NCBI GenBank assembly: GCA_017591395.1
Contig: WEDG01008947.1
Location: 30,085-94,084 of the forward strand
Length of the DNA: 64,000 nucleotides
Source: Schistocephalus solidus
Taxonomy: Eukaryota; Platyhelminthes; Cestoda; Diphyllobothriidea; Diphyllobothriidae
Direction of reading: 5' to 3'
How positions within the stretch are numbered: the stretch's first letter is position 1; each line of letters starts with the position of its first letter. The notes beneath the pieces were generated by a model. The model saw only the letters and a program-made list of their open reading frames with translations. It was not told the origin of the DNA and did not search any database. Below, piece after piece: positions 45,901 through 54,329 of the stretch. The translations under genes and the position numbers were made by a program.

Positions 45901-48395
45901 TTTCACCCCCCCCCCTCTGCTGCTGCTGGGAGACTGGTTAATTACGGTTTAAAGCGATAGGCTGCATGTCAGAATTGATGTTCTAGCATTAGACGAAGCC
46001 AGTTGTACGCTGTTATTTTAGGTTGTAAATCTTTTTTGTTAGAAAACGAGAACTGATCCAGATTTTTATCTCATTCCTCCCTCGTACGTGAATTCCTCCC
46101 CTTCTTTTTCTTTAATTTAATTAGTCTTTACAGAAGTGGTGCACGTGCACCATCTCTTCACCCTTTTCTATATTTAATGATGGTAATTAAAATTTTCATT
46201 TGCTGTCAATACTACTACCGCCGCTATCATCAGTCACACTTCCACTGCTAATGCTTCTGCTACTGCTGCTACCTCCACTACCACTACCGATAATAATGCT
46301 AATGTTATTAGTATTGACGCCGTTCTAGTTCATTAACGTCCTTCCGGCTTTTTGCAGGCCAAGACAGAAGTGGTGTCGATCTCCGAGGGGGGTGAGAACG
46401 ATGCATTTTGGAACGCTTTAGGCGGCAAACGCAGCTATGACAAAAATGCAGACTATATGAACTACGCCCGCCTCTTTCGCCTGTCCAACGATGCGGGCTA
46501 TTTCAGCGCTTCCGAGAAGTGCGCTGATTTTTGCCAGGATGATCTCATCAACGACGATGTGATGATGCTGGACACTGGGGACCAGGTGAGCTCTAACTGT
46601 TACTGTTATGAACTATCTGCTGGGTAGAATGCATGCTTGCTCTGGTATCCTTGTATGTAAGCACTGCTTGCCGTTTTTGCAGACAAGTCCCGTTTGGTGT
46701 GTGACTTTCTTCTTCAATAAATAAAATTCGATAAACACGCGTTTTGGTTCGTTCAGCATCGAGTCTGTGCGATACTTAATGCCAGTGTAGGGTAATGAAA
46801 GGTGAAAAACACCCAACCTAGTGGGGGAAGAGGATCGAGGGGTGTCCAGACTATGAATTACCAGCTAGTTCTGATGTCAGAAGGGTCTTAGTGGAAAATG
46901 AGTTTGTGTTTCGTCGCTATTACGCGTTATTAACACTTTGAAGGACCTTCACAAACGTCTCTTTTCCGAGCCTACGACTGGCTTAACTAACCGTGTGACC
47001 ATCGCCTTTGTCCCCAGGCCCATTCTCTGCCATAGGATTTTAGGGCATCCTATTCGCGCCTTGTACATTATTCGTAATGCTTATTTCACGTTTGCTCGGT
47101 GACCGCTGTCAATCAGGTGAACCACATTAGCGCTGGATTTGAACTAAACTGTACCTTGGTTAAGCCAAGCAGGATGGCGCTAACACATCCGCGTTGTCCT
47201 TTGACCCTCATACAATGTTCTGAAGGAACAAGAGGTCTGACAGGACAGCCAATCCTTACCTTGAAAACGAAGAAGAGGATATGTTTGCTAAACTCCATCT
47301 GCTATTGACTGTTCGATGTGTGCACGCAATGGAGTTTAGGTGATATTGAGGGTGTGTCGGCCAGGCCCCCTGAGAATTTTATTGAAAAATCGTTCTTTGT
47401 ACAGGCCTGATGAGGAACAGCCAACTCCAACTTCATGTTTTTTGCATGGGCATAATAACAGAACTTTTTTATTTTGACAAAAATGAATCATTTCCCTCAC
47501 ATTTTCTCACTGTGCGCACTTCGATAGTGCGGTGGTCTATAGAACTTGAAACAGAGTTTGACTCTATCGGTCTAACCGACCTGTTCAACAGTGAATTTAT
47601 CGAGTTAAACACAGTCCGGCATTACTAGCTTTCCTTAGTTCGGTTGGTCCGAATTAGTTTAATTGCATCCCTCTGCAGTCTCTTTGTTGTGTGAATTTAT
47701 CGTATTACTCTTTTCTCTTGGAGGATATCCCTACTTCAAGCTTTCTGTGAGCTCTCTGTCAGCTTAAAGATCCGAATCTTTTTATTAACGAGGCCAACCC
47801 GTGAAACATGCTCTGGTGTCAGTTAAACCCGTGTTATGTGTATGCGATAAGTGAACAATGAAACAACACCAAGAGGCCCATTCGGGCTGGACTTATTGTC
47901 AGTTTATTTATTTCCCATAACGATAACATTATTTTTACAATTCGTTAATGACGTCGGCTGCTTTTCCATAGAATCTGCAGTTACGCGGATTTGTTGGTGT
48001 CTTCTTCGTAAGAGGCGCTATGTTACTCTCGGGGATCATAGGCTATCGTTCATTCCCTTTCTTCTACCCTTTCTCCACTTCAATTTCTCTGGGCTTTTTT
48101 ATTTTAACTGGTTGACTTGGCTCCTGCACTCGATCACAACTGATTCATGTTCATCTAAGAAAAACGTATTTTGTTCCATTTACAGATATATCTTTGGCTT
48201 GGAAAACGAACCTCAGATGTGGAGGTCAAGCTCTCCCTTCAAGCTGCCAAACTTTACAAGGAGAACATGATACGGTTACAACCCTCTCGGCCAAGACAGT
48301 TGAAACTCACTGCTAAGAATGCAGAGCCTTTCATGTTCCGACGGTGCTTCCATGGCTGGGGTCCTTTCTACGAACCGAAAGATTGGTCCGGTTAA
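18455..48395 (+). CDS. FLII: Flightless-1 homologue (leucine-rich repeats plus six gelsolin-like domains)
   Basis: FLII is an actin-remodelling and signalling scaffold of the gelsolin superfamily. It binds actin through gelsolin-like domains and partners through N-terminal leucine-rich repeats. Seen: 14 exons, all in matching phase, encoding about 1,460 residues (the human protein has about 1,270). LRRs occupy residues 1 to about 450, a charged linker about 469-545, and gelsolin-like domains G1-G6 about 546-1,460. Landmarks are 'LDLSGVDF', 'GIPSGIGKL', '[14 protein letters not shown]', 'LDYSEIF', '[12 protein letters not shown]', 'YVWMGSQA', '[13 protein letters not shown]', '[10 protein letters not shown]' and '[10 protein letters not shown]'. 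The start is ATG 18,455 because '[12 protein letters not shown]' follows directly, as in the family. The extra length is an N-terminal insert, a longer G2-G3 linker and an acidic G4 insert. Four one- or two-base losses in homopolymers break the frame; they look like sequence errors. Two introns have GC donors. Identity is certain; some exon edges are not. Confidence 0.97.
18906..19841. other. FLII intron 1
   Basis: Contains an 11-base G run at about 19,054-19,064. Nothing else recognised. Confidence 0.5.
19842..20122 (+). CDS. FLII: FLII exon 2: LRRs
   Basis: Acceptor atgcccttgtag|GTGATC. It encodes three LRR units ('[13 protein letters not shown]', '[15 protein letters not shown]', '[15 protein letters not shown]'). 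The 3' end fits best as CAG|GCAAGT, a GC donor, with one A missing at 20,110-20,112. The tail then reads '..AIKHLQ' and joins 'VLHLSNTQ' in register with the family. Without the indel, the only in-frame donor is the poor CAA|GTCGTC at 20,126/20,127. Confidence 0.88.
20300..20428 (+). CDS. FLII: FLII exon 3: LRRs
   Basis: Acceptor ttattttcag|GTTCTA; donor TTTCAG|GTTTGT; exactly 43 codons in phase 0. It encodes '[18 protein letters not shown]' and '[18 protein letters not shown]', matching the LRR that begins 'LHL..TQR' in FLII. Confidence 0.95.
20429..20921. other. FLII intron 3
   Basis: Nothing recognised apart from splice signals. Confidence 0.5.
20922..21192 (+). CDS. FLII: FLII exon 4: LRRs
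   Basis: Acceptor ccttcttttag|CTGCGT; donor GAGG|GTAAGT with one leftover base. It encodes '[15 protein letters not shown]', '[18 protein letters not shown]' and '[19 protein letters not shown]', the last being a signature of FLII. Confidence 0.96.
21193..24779. other. FLII intron 4 (3.6 kb)
   Basis: It holds a short CTCA repeat (about 21,243-21,263), dispersed-repeat blocks at 21,430-21,625 shared with 5,885-6,145, a C run near 22,340, and a short + strand copy of the multimeric repeat at 23,215-23,305. No exon is seen. Open frames at 23,403-23,726 and 24,152-24,475 show no family signal. Confidence 0.5.
23215..23305 (+). repeat. Multimeric dispersed repeat, fragment
   Basis: It shares the 'gagtgcggtagctgcagcg' core and the following 'gcgcaagtcacc' block with 27,750-27,810. 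Confidence 0.7.
24780..25048 (+). CDS. FLII: FLII exon 5: last LRRs and YNIDFSL motif
   Basis: Acceptor caccttccag|GTCTCT; donor GCAAAG|GTATTC, phase 0 at the 3' end. With the leftover G it reads '[18 protein letters not shown]', '[15 protein letters not shown]' and then '[15 protein letters not shown]', the conserved end of the FLII LRR region. It is preceded by a pyrimidine-rich tract. Confidence 0.96.
25049..25405. other. FLII intron 5
   Basis: 357 bases, nothing recognised. Confidence 0.5.
25406..25636 (+). CDS. FLII: FLII exon 6: basic linker between LRRs and gelsolin domains
   Basis: Acceptor gacctttcag|GACACT; donor GATCAG|GTATTT; 77 codons, phase 0. It encodes the Arg-rich stretch '[13 protein letters not shown]', then '[11 protein letters not shown]' and '[17 protein letters not shown]', which matches the family linker RW...L.KP.LDYSE.F. 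Confidence 0.96.
25690..25772 (+). repeat. Degenerate telomere-like (TTAGGG-type) tract
   Basis: Several 'gttagggttaat'-like and 'ggggttagga' words occur in about 80 bases. Flatworm telomeres are known to be TTAGGG, so this may be an old interstitial telomeric repeat. Confidence 0.6.
25840..25970 (+). repeat. Dispersed repeat shared with 48,700-48,835
   Basis: The two loci share 'aatggccatttct' followed by similar 'ctcattagc.gtc.tca' and 'ggtggtgccat'-type blocks in the same order. A shorter trace is at about 49,475-49,525. No coding signal seen. Confidence 0.65.
26480..27890 (+). repeat. Multimeric dispersed repeat, largest array
   Basis: Units begin with 'ccgtggcttggaaggttgcc' at about 26,780 and 27,470 and with a diverged form at about 27,083. 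A partial unit precedes them from about 26,480. Spacings are about 304 and 387 bases. Each full unit runs through a 'gtgggatccgagccaggtgt' block, a 'cctctcccatctccggtctt' block and a 'gagagtgcggta' core. The last unit ends near 'ggagcatacggtgaac' (27,832). An inverted copy lies at 61,378-62,130. It has no protein of its own that I recognise, so it behaves like a non-autonomous element. Confidence 0.85.
28372..28787 (+). CDS. FLII: FLII exon 7: gelsolin-like domain 1
   Basis: Acceptor ccgttgttttag|AATGCT; donor TACAG|GTAAGA, two leftover bases. It encodes '[16 protein letters not shown]', '[16 protein letters not shown]', '[20 protein letters not shown]' and '[18 protein letters not shown]', the full G1 core with the conserved YWIG.....DK motif. 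Confidence 0.97.
28850..29340 (+). mobile_element. Penelope-like element fragment: GIY-YIG endonuclease
   Basis: The + strand reads '[18 protein letters not shown]' (about 28,953-29,007), '[17 protein letters not shown]' and '[13 protein letters not shown]', the pattern of the GIY-YIG endonuclease at the C-terminus of Penelope-like retroelements. The frame shifts after about 29,150. It lies in FLII intron 7. Confidence 0.85.
29345..30010 (-). mobile_element. Penelope-like element fragment: N-terminal half of reverse transcriptase
   Basis: On the minus strand the frames give '[20 protein letters not shown]' (near 29,950-30,005), '[19 protein letters not shown]' (about 29,680-29,735) and '[14 protein letters not shown]' (about 29,388-29,430), all landmarks of the Penelope-type RT in the expected order. 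Stops and shifts interrupt it. It is inverted relative to the endonuclease pieces on both sides. Confidence 0.85.
30060..30840 (+). mobile_element. Penelope-like element fragment: RT C-terminus and GIY-YIG endonuclease
   Basis: The + strand reads '[19 protein letters not shown]' and 'NSLLG' (then a stop), '[17 protein letters not shown]', '[10 protein letters not shown]'-like sequence and finally '[19 protein letters not shown]' (about 30,555-30,607), with an open frame from 30,426 to 30,836. The first Cys of the K-I-x-C motif is Tyr. This is the C-terminal half of a Penelope-like protein, in head-to-head orientation with 29,345-30,010. Confidence 0.88.
30841..32860. other. 3' part of FLII intron 7
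   Basis: Apart from the multimeric repeat at 31,700-32,065, nothing is recognised. Confidence 0.5.
31700..32065 (+). repeat. Multimeric dispersed repeat, diverged copy
   Basis: It contains 'aaccgtggcttgaaaggtgg', a 'gttgggatccggactgcc' block and an 'atgcgcaagtcacctta' block in the same order as 27,430-27,810, with the middle rearranged or lost. Confidence 0.7.
32861..33395 (+). CDS. FLII: FLII exon 8: gelsolin-like domain 2 and start of domain 3
   Basis: Acceptor tctgctgcag|ATTGTT; donor CTTCAG|GTACTG, phase 0. The leftover AG plus A restores Arg ('[14 protein letters not shown]'). It encodes '[20 protein letters not shown]', '[18 protein letters not shown]', an Ala/Lys/Glu-rich linker, and '[18 protein letters not shown]' which opens G3. 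The linker is longer than in vertebrates. Confidence 0.97.
33396..35489. other. FLII intron 8
   Basis: AT-rich, with no exon or element recognised. The open frame at 34,067-34,339 has no family signal. Confidence 0.5.
35490..35768 (+). CDS. FLII: FLII exon 9: gelsolin-like domain 3
   Basis: Acceptor tttcggacag|ACTGAA; donor AGCCAG|GTGGGC; 93 codons, phase 0. It encodes '[20 protein letters not shown]' and '[20 protein letters not shown]', ending at 'EGAESQ', which joins 'IFRTHFIDW' as in the family EG.E.Q.F...F..W. Confidence 0.96.
36103..36505. repeat. Inverted repeat with about 78-base arms
   Basis: The left arm (about 36,103-36,181) and the reverse complement of the right arm (about 36,426-36,505) share 'gagatgtttattaggtgtct' and flanking sequence with few changes. 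The 245-base centre is more GC-rich than its surroundings. This could be a foldback or MITE-like element; no target duplication was confirmed. Confidence 0.8.
36955..37070 (+). repeat. Segment recurring at 365-475
   Basis: Both copies hold 'cggtattcggtctccgtcg' (first copy 'cagtattcggtctccgtcga') followed by 'ctgccgcagat' and 'cacgcgtg' at similar spacing, in the same orientation. Its nature is unknown. Confidence 0.65.
38284..38651 (+). CDS. FLII: FLII exon 10: linker and start of gelsolin-like domain 4
   Basis: Acceptor ttgttgcccag|ATTTTC; donor TACTGG|GTAGGT. It encodes '[19 protein letters not shown]', '[20 protein letters not shown]', '[18 protein letters not shown]' and 'FGHFFN'. The frame breaks at the GG of 38,621-38,622: adding one G gives '[11 protein letters not shown]', the expected G4 strand, ending exactly at the donor. 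Confidence 0.93.
39910..40570 (-). repeat. Two tandem units of about 323 bases
   Basis: Matching anchors are 323-324 bases apart ('aagcgaatataaat' at 40,078 and 40,401; 'gcgacgaacatcca' at 40,186 and 40,509); one earlier anchor is 352 apart. A further related edge ('ggatacagta') occurs at 39,684 and 40,599. Both units keep a minus-strand frame with 'PTWMFVA.RF' and 'IYIRL', so they may come from a coding element. Confidence 0.8.
42029..42066 (+). promoter_or_regulatory. Promoter-like GC box and TATA motif
   Basis: 'cacgccccctcc' at about 42,029-42,040 is followed by 'aatataagta' near 42,057-42,066, with 'tcag' initiator-like bases about 15 downstream. It could be an LTR promoter remnant or a chance match. 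No linked gene was found. Confidence 0.25.
42834..43355 (+). CDS. FLII: FLII exon 11: acidic insert, rest of gelsolin-like domain 4, start of domain 5
   Basis: Acceptor ttttcttatag|GACGAG. The 3' end is GAG|GCAAGT, a GC donor, phase 0. It opens with an acidic, low-complexity stretch of about 65 residues ('[14 protein letters not shown]'), then gives '[17 protein letters not shown]', '[18 protein letters not shown]' and '[17 protein letters not shown]'. These match G4 and the first strand of G5. Reading past 43,355 runs into intron. Confidence 0.95.
43356..45036. other. FLII intron 11, GC donor
   Basis: It starts with GCAAGT. A degenerate CCCTAA-type tract lies at about 43,777-43,850. A minus-strand open frame at 44,020-44,328 (102 codons) has no recognised family. 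Confidence 0.6.
43777..43850 (-). repeat. Degenerate telomere-like (CCCTAA-type) tract
   Basis: The words 'taccctaacccctaaac' and 'ctttaaccctaatc' and close variants fill about 75 bases. It is the same kind of sequence as 25,690-25,772 but on the other strand. Confidence 0.6.
45037..45224 (+). CDS. FLII: FLII exon 12: gelsolin-like domain 5
   Basis: Acceptor gctctctacag|GTGAAG; donor TCCG|GTAAGT. It encodes '[19 protein letters not shown]' and '[16 protein letters not shown]'. The frame breaks near 45,184-45,186: one extra G gives '[13 protein letters not shown]', the expected G5 helix, with the exon ending in phase 0 at the donor. Without it the reading becomes '[10 protein letters not shown]', which does not fit. 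Confidence 0.93.
45225..46357. other. FLII intron 12
   Basis: Holds a C run near 45,907 and an imperfect trinucleotide tract (ACT/GCT-type) at about 46,208-46,312. No exon is seen. Confidence 0.55.
46358..46585 (+). CDS. FLII: FLII exon 13: end of gelsolin-like domain 5, start of domain 6
   Basis: Acceptor ctttttgcag|GCCAAG; donor GACCAG|GTGAGC; 76 codons, phase 0. It encodes '[20 protein letters not shown]', '[20 protein letters not shown]' and '[20 protein letters not shown]', among the most conserved FLII sequence. Confidence 0.97.
46586..48185. other. FLII intron 13
   Basis: No element or exon recognised. Confidence 0.5.
48186..48395 (+). CDS. FLII: FLII exon 14: end of gelsolin-like domain 6 and stop
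   Basis: Acceptor ccatttacag|ATATAT, phase 0. It encodes '[20 protein letters not shown]', '[17 protein letters not shown]' and '[18 protein letters not shown]', then TAA at 48,393-48,395. The C-terminus has the usual length. No AATAAA signal is obvious in the first several hundred bases after the stop. Confidence 0.96.
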   Translation: MYLWLGKRTSDVEVKLSLQAAKLYKENMIRLQPSRPRQLKLTAKNAEPFMFRRCFHGWGPFYEPKDWSG

Positions 48396-51300
48396 GCCCC
48401 CCCGCTCCCTCCGACCTCTCAATAATATCTGTAAAGTTTTCTTTGTTCTCATTGGTTATATTGTTGTTGTTGTCACATGACTTTGAGGGTGTTGTATCGT
48501 GTTTTATGCATCCTGCGGGTCATAATGTAAAGCCTTCATTTTATTTTTGTCAATGCGTCTAAACCCCTGTGTCTGTTTTCAGCCTACTCTCTACCCTACT
48601 GCCCTTCATTGCGTGAATGCGTGAATTTTTGCGTTGTTTTTTTTTCTATTATTCGTTGACAAATGTTCACGGATAGTTAACGGAACGAACTCCCCGGGCC
48701 CCGCCAGCAACCGCACAGCGGCTAGTAGTACAGGCAGATGAACATTTTCGGCATAGACAAGGAAGACTGGAATGGCCATTTCTAGCTCATTAACCGTCAT
48801 CAACCAGTCATATCCAACCCCAGTTGGTGCACCATCCGTGTTGGTGCTTTAAGATATGCGTACATGCTCGTTTGGGTATCATTCTGCCTATTAACTGTTC
48901 TTTGAGCAGTGTGAGCAGCTTTATAGCTTTTTTTGTCGATAGTCGAACGGTGCGTGGGAAAAGTTTGTAAGTAATGCTATCCCCAACAGCCCTCAAAAAC
49001 GCATTGGAGGTTGTTTGTCACTAACAGCGCGGGCAGTTCTTCAGGGTAAAAAAACATTAAAGGGACTTTTTGTGAATCGGTAGATGGTCATCGACTTGTT
49101 GGCGGTAAGCTTGATAGAAATCCATGACTCATGATGGCCGGAAAAGTTTGTAAGTGATACGATAGAAGACCCGTAGCCACATGTTTGCGAGCTAGCGCCT
49201 CACAACGATAGAATGTTGTGGCAGCTGCAACATGCGTGTGTACACAGCCAAGGGAACTCGCTTCTGGACGCAGCCTTTTATTTTCGCCCGCAATACTTAA
49301 TCTTAGAGAGGTATTTTCGGGCGCCTGAGCTGAGTTCGAGGCAGTGTGCCCTTAGATTCATGCCGCATATCGTTCAGAATGAAATATTTACCCCATCTTT
49401 TCCAAAACCTTCGCTATAGAGCGCTTGCAAGCTTCCATGTGATGACGCATTGGCTACAAGGATCAGGTGGCTTGAAATTGGTATTTCTGGCTTGTTGGCC
49501 ATCGTCATTTGGGGTGTCCAATCTCATGCTTTATTGCCGAATCCACTACCAATTGTGATAGTCCTGCACTATCAGCTCCAACTTGCAGGCTTCTGTACGG
49601 CTAATGATCCGATTTGACTGACACAATCACTCGAGAGGCTTACTGGACGTATTGTGCCTAAGCCACCTACTTATATGCGTCATCCAATCAGTAAGCTGTA
49701 CGCACCATACCTTAGGGTTCAGCCCTGTGTAAGTGGAATGTTACTAGGGTAGGCGTGGAGCTCGCCTTTGAAGATTTCTCTCGAAATGCGTTGGCCGACC
49801 TGGAAACTCTTTGCTCGTCGGCTCGATAACTCCAATGTTTTATGAAATTTTGCAGGGCGTTGGCCACACGTTCTATTTAGAGCACATTCTTATGTCACAG
49901 TGGTCAAAATCTCAGGTAGGCCCTATGGGTCTTCAGTTGATTTCTTGTCGCCGAGTCGTAGAGAACTTTAGTTTTCCCCTCTCTAATCTTGATCGCGCGC
50001 GTTATGTCTCTTCCCATTTATATGGTTAATATCTATGTGATCATAGTCGCCCTTGCTATTGGCCACTATTTTTAATGTAGAGATTTGCGTGTGTCAATAT
50101 GCTTTCCTCTTGAAAATGCTAAGAGTAATTTTGTTTTTAAACACTATCTCGCAAGCATCTTTATAACAAAATTTTCTGCAGTCTTTTCGCAAAACCCATA
50201 TAGATCTCGGCTGCTAGTCTTTAACTAGATGAGACCCTGTAAATAAAGCTGTTTATCATCTTGGGACACGGAACTCGAACGTATTTGACCTGGTCCTTCT
50301 GATTTCTCTGGCCATCTGTTTCTTTACGCCAATTCCTTGGGCCCCTTTGCATATGATTTGCGTCCCATTTCTCACTAAAAGATTTCTTATGCATATAACT
50401 ACTTTTATTGTACTTGCACGTAAACTCCCTTTCTGTAAACTAATTTAGTGACTTCAGTTATTTTTGTGGTTGTTCTTCCTTATCTGCTGGTTTCAATTCT
50501 GCATTCGGTGTACTTCGGGGCGTGATACTCGACATATTCGTCAGGCAGGTTGTCTAAAACACGCCCAAGAAAGACTTGCAAATTTTGTAAGGCACCAACC
50601 CCATCTGCTCATTTGTTGTTTCAATCGCCATGCATTTTCATTCCGAATTCGATCCTGCATTTTCTTCTGTTGACCTTGCGTCAGTGCGGCTGACCGGTAC
50701 TCCTGCTTCTACCCTTTAGATATTGACAGCTTCACATTATCTACCTGCCAACTTTCCTTACAACTGCTGGCTCCACTCTCCGGATTCTCTTTCCTCGTGG
50801 GCCACCCCACGGCAGTTTGCTTTCTGGCATGCCGACTTCAAGACCCTTTCTCCTATCTTTATAGTTTTCATCCCTTCGTATTATTATTATTATTGTCAGC
50901 TGTTCCCTCATAATCAAATCCATAAACGGTTGTTATTACAACTTTTCTATCACATCACTCTTTAACCGAATCTTCATGTGTGTCCAGTATAACCTCTATC
51001 ATACCTGTGCGATATACTAAGGCGCCTATGCAACTGAGTATGTCACGCCCCCAACGTCTCCAGCCGTTATAGGGTACATTCCGAGGGGCTATTTTGCCGA
51101 CAAACCAGCCGAAGTTATAGTGGCCCACAATGCAAAGGACAATAACACCATGAGGGTTTAAGGTTATAAAGTACCCTCTTCGTTCCACTCAAAGCCTGGC
51201 CCAGATGACTCCGAGTTGTTATCAATCGGACACTGATATAGCAATAGAAACCACGGAGTACAGCGATAAGGTGCTCGGGGTAAGAAGTCATTTGACTGGC

Positions 51301-51630
51301 CCTATATTTCTTCAGTGTTCACTCCCGGCTATTTCTCATTCATGACACTTACTATCATACTTGATGCTCAAACGAGCCGGTTGCCTAAAAATTACTCAGA
51401 CCCAATATACAATTATTGCATAGGAACTTGTCTCGAAACCAAATCGGGTTTCATCATAGCTTACTCTTGCTACGTCATTTCTGTCGACCAACTGCTATAC
51501 TTACTGGGCTGAATGCCAGTCTTTTCAAGTTAAAGATACAGCATGTATTATTGCCGTTTGATTATCGCGAACGATTATTTCCATCGTGTGCCCCACTATG
51601 TGGTACGTGCAAGACAGTGACTTACACGTG
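48396..51630. other. Region downstream of FLII
   Basis: It holds the FLII 3' UTR of unknown length, a short GTT run near 48,460-48,476, a repeat copy at 48,690-48,840 with a trace near 49,475-49,525, and an ATT run near 50,880-50,896. An AATAAA lies near 50,240, too far to assign. No gene is seen. Confidence 0.5.
48690..48840 (+). repeat. Dispersed repeat shared with 25,840-25,970
   Basis: Second copy of the repeat marked by 'ggaatggccatttct' and 'gttggtgcaccat'. The part near 48,710-48,740 also resembles 12,170-12,200. Confidence 0.6.
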
Positions 51631-51639
51631 AATTAGTTT

Positions 51640-51945
51640 AAAGTGATGACTAAAGGGGCTGCGTGGCAGGTGCGCTGGGCCAGCAACGGTGGAGGCGTTA
51701 CTCTGTATGCGTTTGCATAACAAATGTCACACATGAATGTGGGTGTATTGGCACGCGTATGTGCAGGCTCACGCCGCGCCAGCCACCTGCGCCCGATAAC
51801 GCCTCTGGTCTTCTTGACCCCAAAACCCAGGTGGGTGGGGAAAGAGAGTGCGTTATGTGCCGCGCAACTCACCGTCCCTGCGACATCAGGCTGCGGAGCA
51901 CACGGTGGACCGCGTCGGATACGACGGTCGAATGATCAGTACTGA
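51640..51945 (+). repeat. Multimeric dispersed repeat, diverged copy
   Basis: It carries 'gccgcgccagccacctgcgc', 'ggtcttcttgac', 'aaagagagtgcgtta' and 'gagcacacggtggacc' in the same order as 27,665-27,840. The stretch 51,630-51,700 looks like a piece in the opposite orientation. Confidence 0.8.
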
Positions 51946-53330
51946 CAGCCTTGCGCAGCCTCTGTCACATTCCTCTCCCTCCCACCTGGGCCTGATAACA
52001 AGCCAGAGTCGGGACCACCGGATGTGGTGTTGGACGCAGTAGTTGACCGACAAAGAGCTCGCCTGCGCATGCAGCTCATGACCTGGTCTCGCACGATGTA
52101 TACTAAGCAGCAAAAAACGCCCAATAGAATCTGGTGGGTTTTGATTCAGGCTTGAATAGTACAAATCAGCACAGGCATTGGGAATGTTTCAGAGAAAAAA
52201 AAACTGTCGTGTGATCGCAATAAATAGCAGGAATTGTGGACCACGTTCGAAATGGCGCTTTTTACGCCTCATTTAGTGCACATATGAGCACAAGGGTGCT
52301 TCGACACTCGGGTAAACCTGTATATGTATGGCGTGCGGAATTCGACTCTCGTTGTGATGCCGGAACCAGTGCTGGCGGCCGGTTCACAGGCGATAGATGA
52401 CAAGTTGCTTTCGTGAGCTAAAGAAAATGAACATCAATTACCAGACTGTCGTGCAATTGGTTTGGTTCTGTAGAATGTGGTTTACTAGCTAAGATATGGA
52501 AAATGGGAACGTGCTAGCAATGATCCCCTGATAACGACTGAAAAATACTGCAGCTGTGGTAAAAGGGCTCTCATCGATTGCCTATGTTGCATCGTCCAGT
52601 ACTTTTTGGTTCAGCATTTGAAAATTAATGGTCACTTCACTTCCTCACTGTTACTTATGACGTCACACGATCCCTTTGGGTAATGCAAAAGCACCGCTTG
52701 AGTGGAATCAATCTTGACCCATCTCCTGGTTGCACATAAAAGCAGTTGATATGGCAGACACTTCCAAACATACCTCAATACCATCGGCACACGCTCTGGC
52801 CTCACCGGAGGTTACTGCTTCCTAAGACAGCTGCTCAGAACTCTGTAGAATTAATTATTCGAACTTCTATTGTTCAACGAGAAGGTTCTCAAGTGAATAA
52901 ATCGTGAAAGAGTTTTTATGGAAACTTTTACTGTAGTCAGGGACATACAAACGGTACAGACGCTACATGAGCCTGACAGACTGTAAACAATCTGGTCACC
53001 TTTTTTCCAGTCTAAAGAAGTAGACATTGAAGAATGCTGCCACCGCTGGCAGAATAATGATCACCCAGACATGTTGCAGCAATATGTCAGAGACTGACAA
53101 CGTATGCATCAGATGTTTTCCTTAAGCATCTTGATGCTAGCCAGGGGGTGCAAACTAGTAGTGAATGGGTAGACGCGTGTAGTTGTCGGTTATTTTCGAA
53201 TTGGGAGCTACCGTATAATAAACTGTATGAATGCGAAATGAGTCAACCTTCAGCTGCAGATGGTAGACTACCAGAGAAGTATTCGTTGTTCCTGAAAGTA
53301 ATGATGCTCCTGACCCCAAACCTGTTACCA
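51946..53330. other. Unassigned stretch
   Basis: No gene or element recognised; an A-run lies near 52,196-52,203. Confidence 0.5.
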
Positions 53331-53346
53331 GTTTTTTTTTACAGAC

Positions 53347-53706
53347 ATGGTTCTGGATAACAAACTGCTTTCATTCACTGAGGCATACAAGTTCCGTGAA
53401 GCAATCATAAAGGTTACTCCCTCTCGTTTCAACGATCAGTCTCAGTCCTACTCAGTAGAAGTGGACGAAACCGAAGGGGACGTCGGTGAGGGTTCAGTGG
53501 TTACGCGCTGTGTTATGAGGTGGGAGGGCAATATCTTGTGTGCACATGCCGGAGCGGGTCACGAGCAGCCGGTTTTGGTGCTACACAATGATAGATTGCT
53601 TCCCACCTTCCACATCCGCGGTCGACCTCGTGTCAAGCCACCGACGGTACCGTCATCTGCAGTCAGAAATCGTTCATATAACGCCACCGCAGACCAGGCT
53701 AGTTGA
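53347..53706 (+). CDS. Unrecognised open frame of 119 codons, possible exon or element fragment
   Basis: An acceptor-like sequence (a T-run then 'acag' ending at 53,344) precedes it. The translation contains 'FREAIIKVTPSRFNDQS' and 'RWEGNILCAHAGAG', which I do not recognise. There is no partner exon nearby, and it lies close to a decayed transposase on the other strand. It may be a remnant or chance. Confidence 0.25.
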   Translation: MVLDNKLLSFTEAYKFREAIIKVTPSRFNDQSQSYSVEVDETEGDVGEGSVVTRCVMRWEGNILCAHAGAGHEQPVLVLHNDRLLPTFHIRGRPRVKPPTVPSSAVRNRSYNATADQAS

Positions 53707-53873
53707 TCGACTTCTGGTACACCCATACTCCGAAGGACTAATAAGCTGTAGCTGTCCGACAGTTTTTATGGCCAAGTAAACTGTCCGCAGTCAACCGTCG
53801 ATCTTAGTAACTGTGATAGTAGGCAGAATGCCTGCCAGGCCGAATGGCCGCAATATGGCAGTGACATATGACC

Positions 53874-54329
53874 TCAACTGTTTTTTTTGTCCACCGTGCG
53901 TAATTCCATCGTAGTATGACCCTGATTTCGACTATGAAATGCATGGCATGACCATGCATTAACGTATTTCCTCAGTAGCAGAGCCCATAATTTTCTAACG
54001 ACCCATTCAATACTATTGGCCATTTCGCTCAATATGAATGCATAAAACACGGACCGCGCATGACAATGCTTATCAGTTATCCTTATATAATGCAATCAAA
54101 ACACATGGTGGTTAATTCGGTAGGTGCCATCCATCTGCACTGCATTTAAATACTGAGCGCGCTTTGTCTTTAGGGCTGGGGTTGTGAAGCACATGGCTTC
54201 CAGCCCCTTTTGGTCGTATAGGAAATAGGAGATACAGCAACCCTTCATATTCTGAAGTGCTTCCGTCATCCCCATGGTCGACGGGTTAGTGCGCAAAATG
54301 CGCCTGCGCATGTTCGCAAGGTCCTTCAT
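53874..54329 (-). pseudogene. Decayed MULE/ZSWIM-like transposase fragment
   Basis: Read on the minus strand, two open stretches share one frame and are separated only by a TGA at 54,093-54,095. They give 'YLNAVQMDGTYRINHHVF', stop, then 'ITDKHCHARSVFYAFILSEM' and 'SIEWVVRKLWALL'. The pattern of a conserved D-G-T-Y strand followed by 'V.YAF...E' fits the MULE transposase core found in ZSWIM1/3-like proteins. The flanking parts are not identified. Confidence is moderate because only a short core is visible. Confidence 0.55.
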
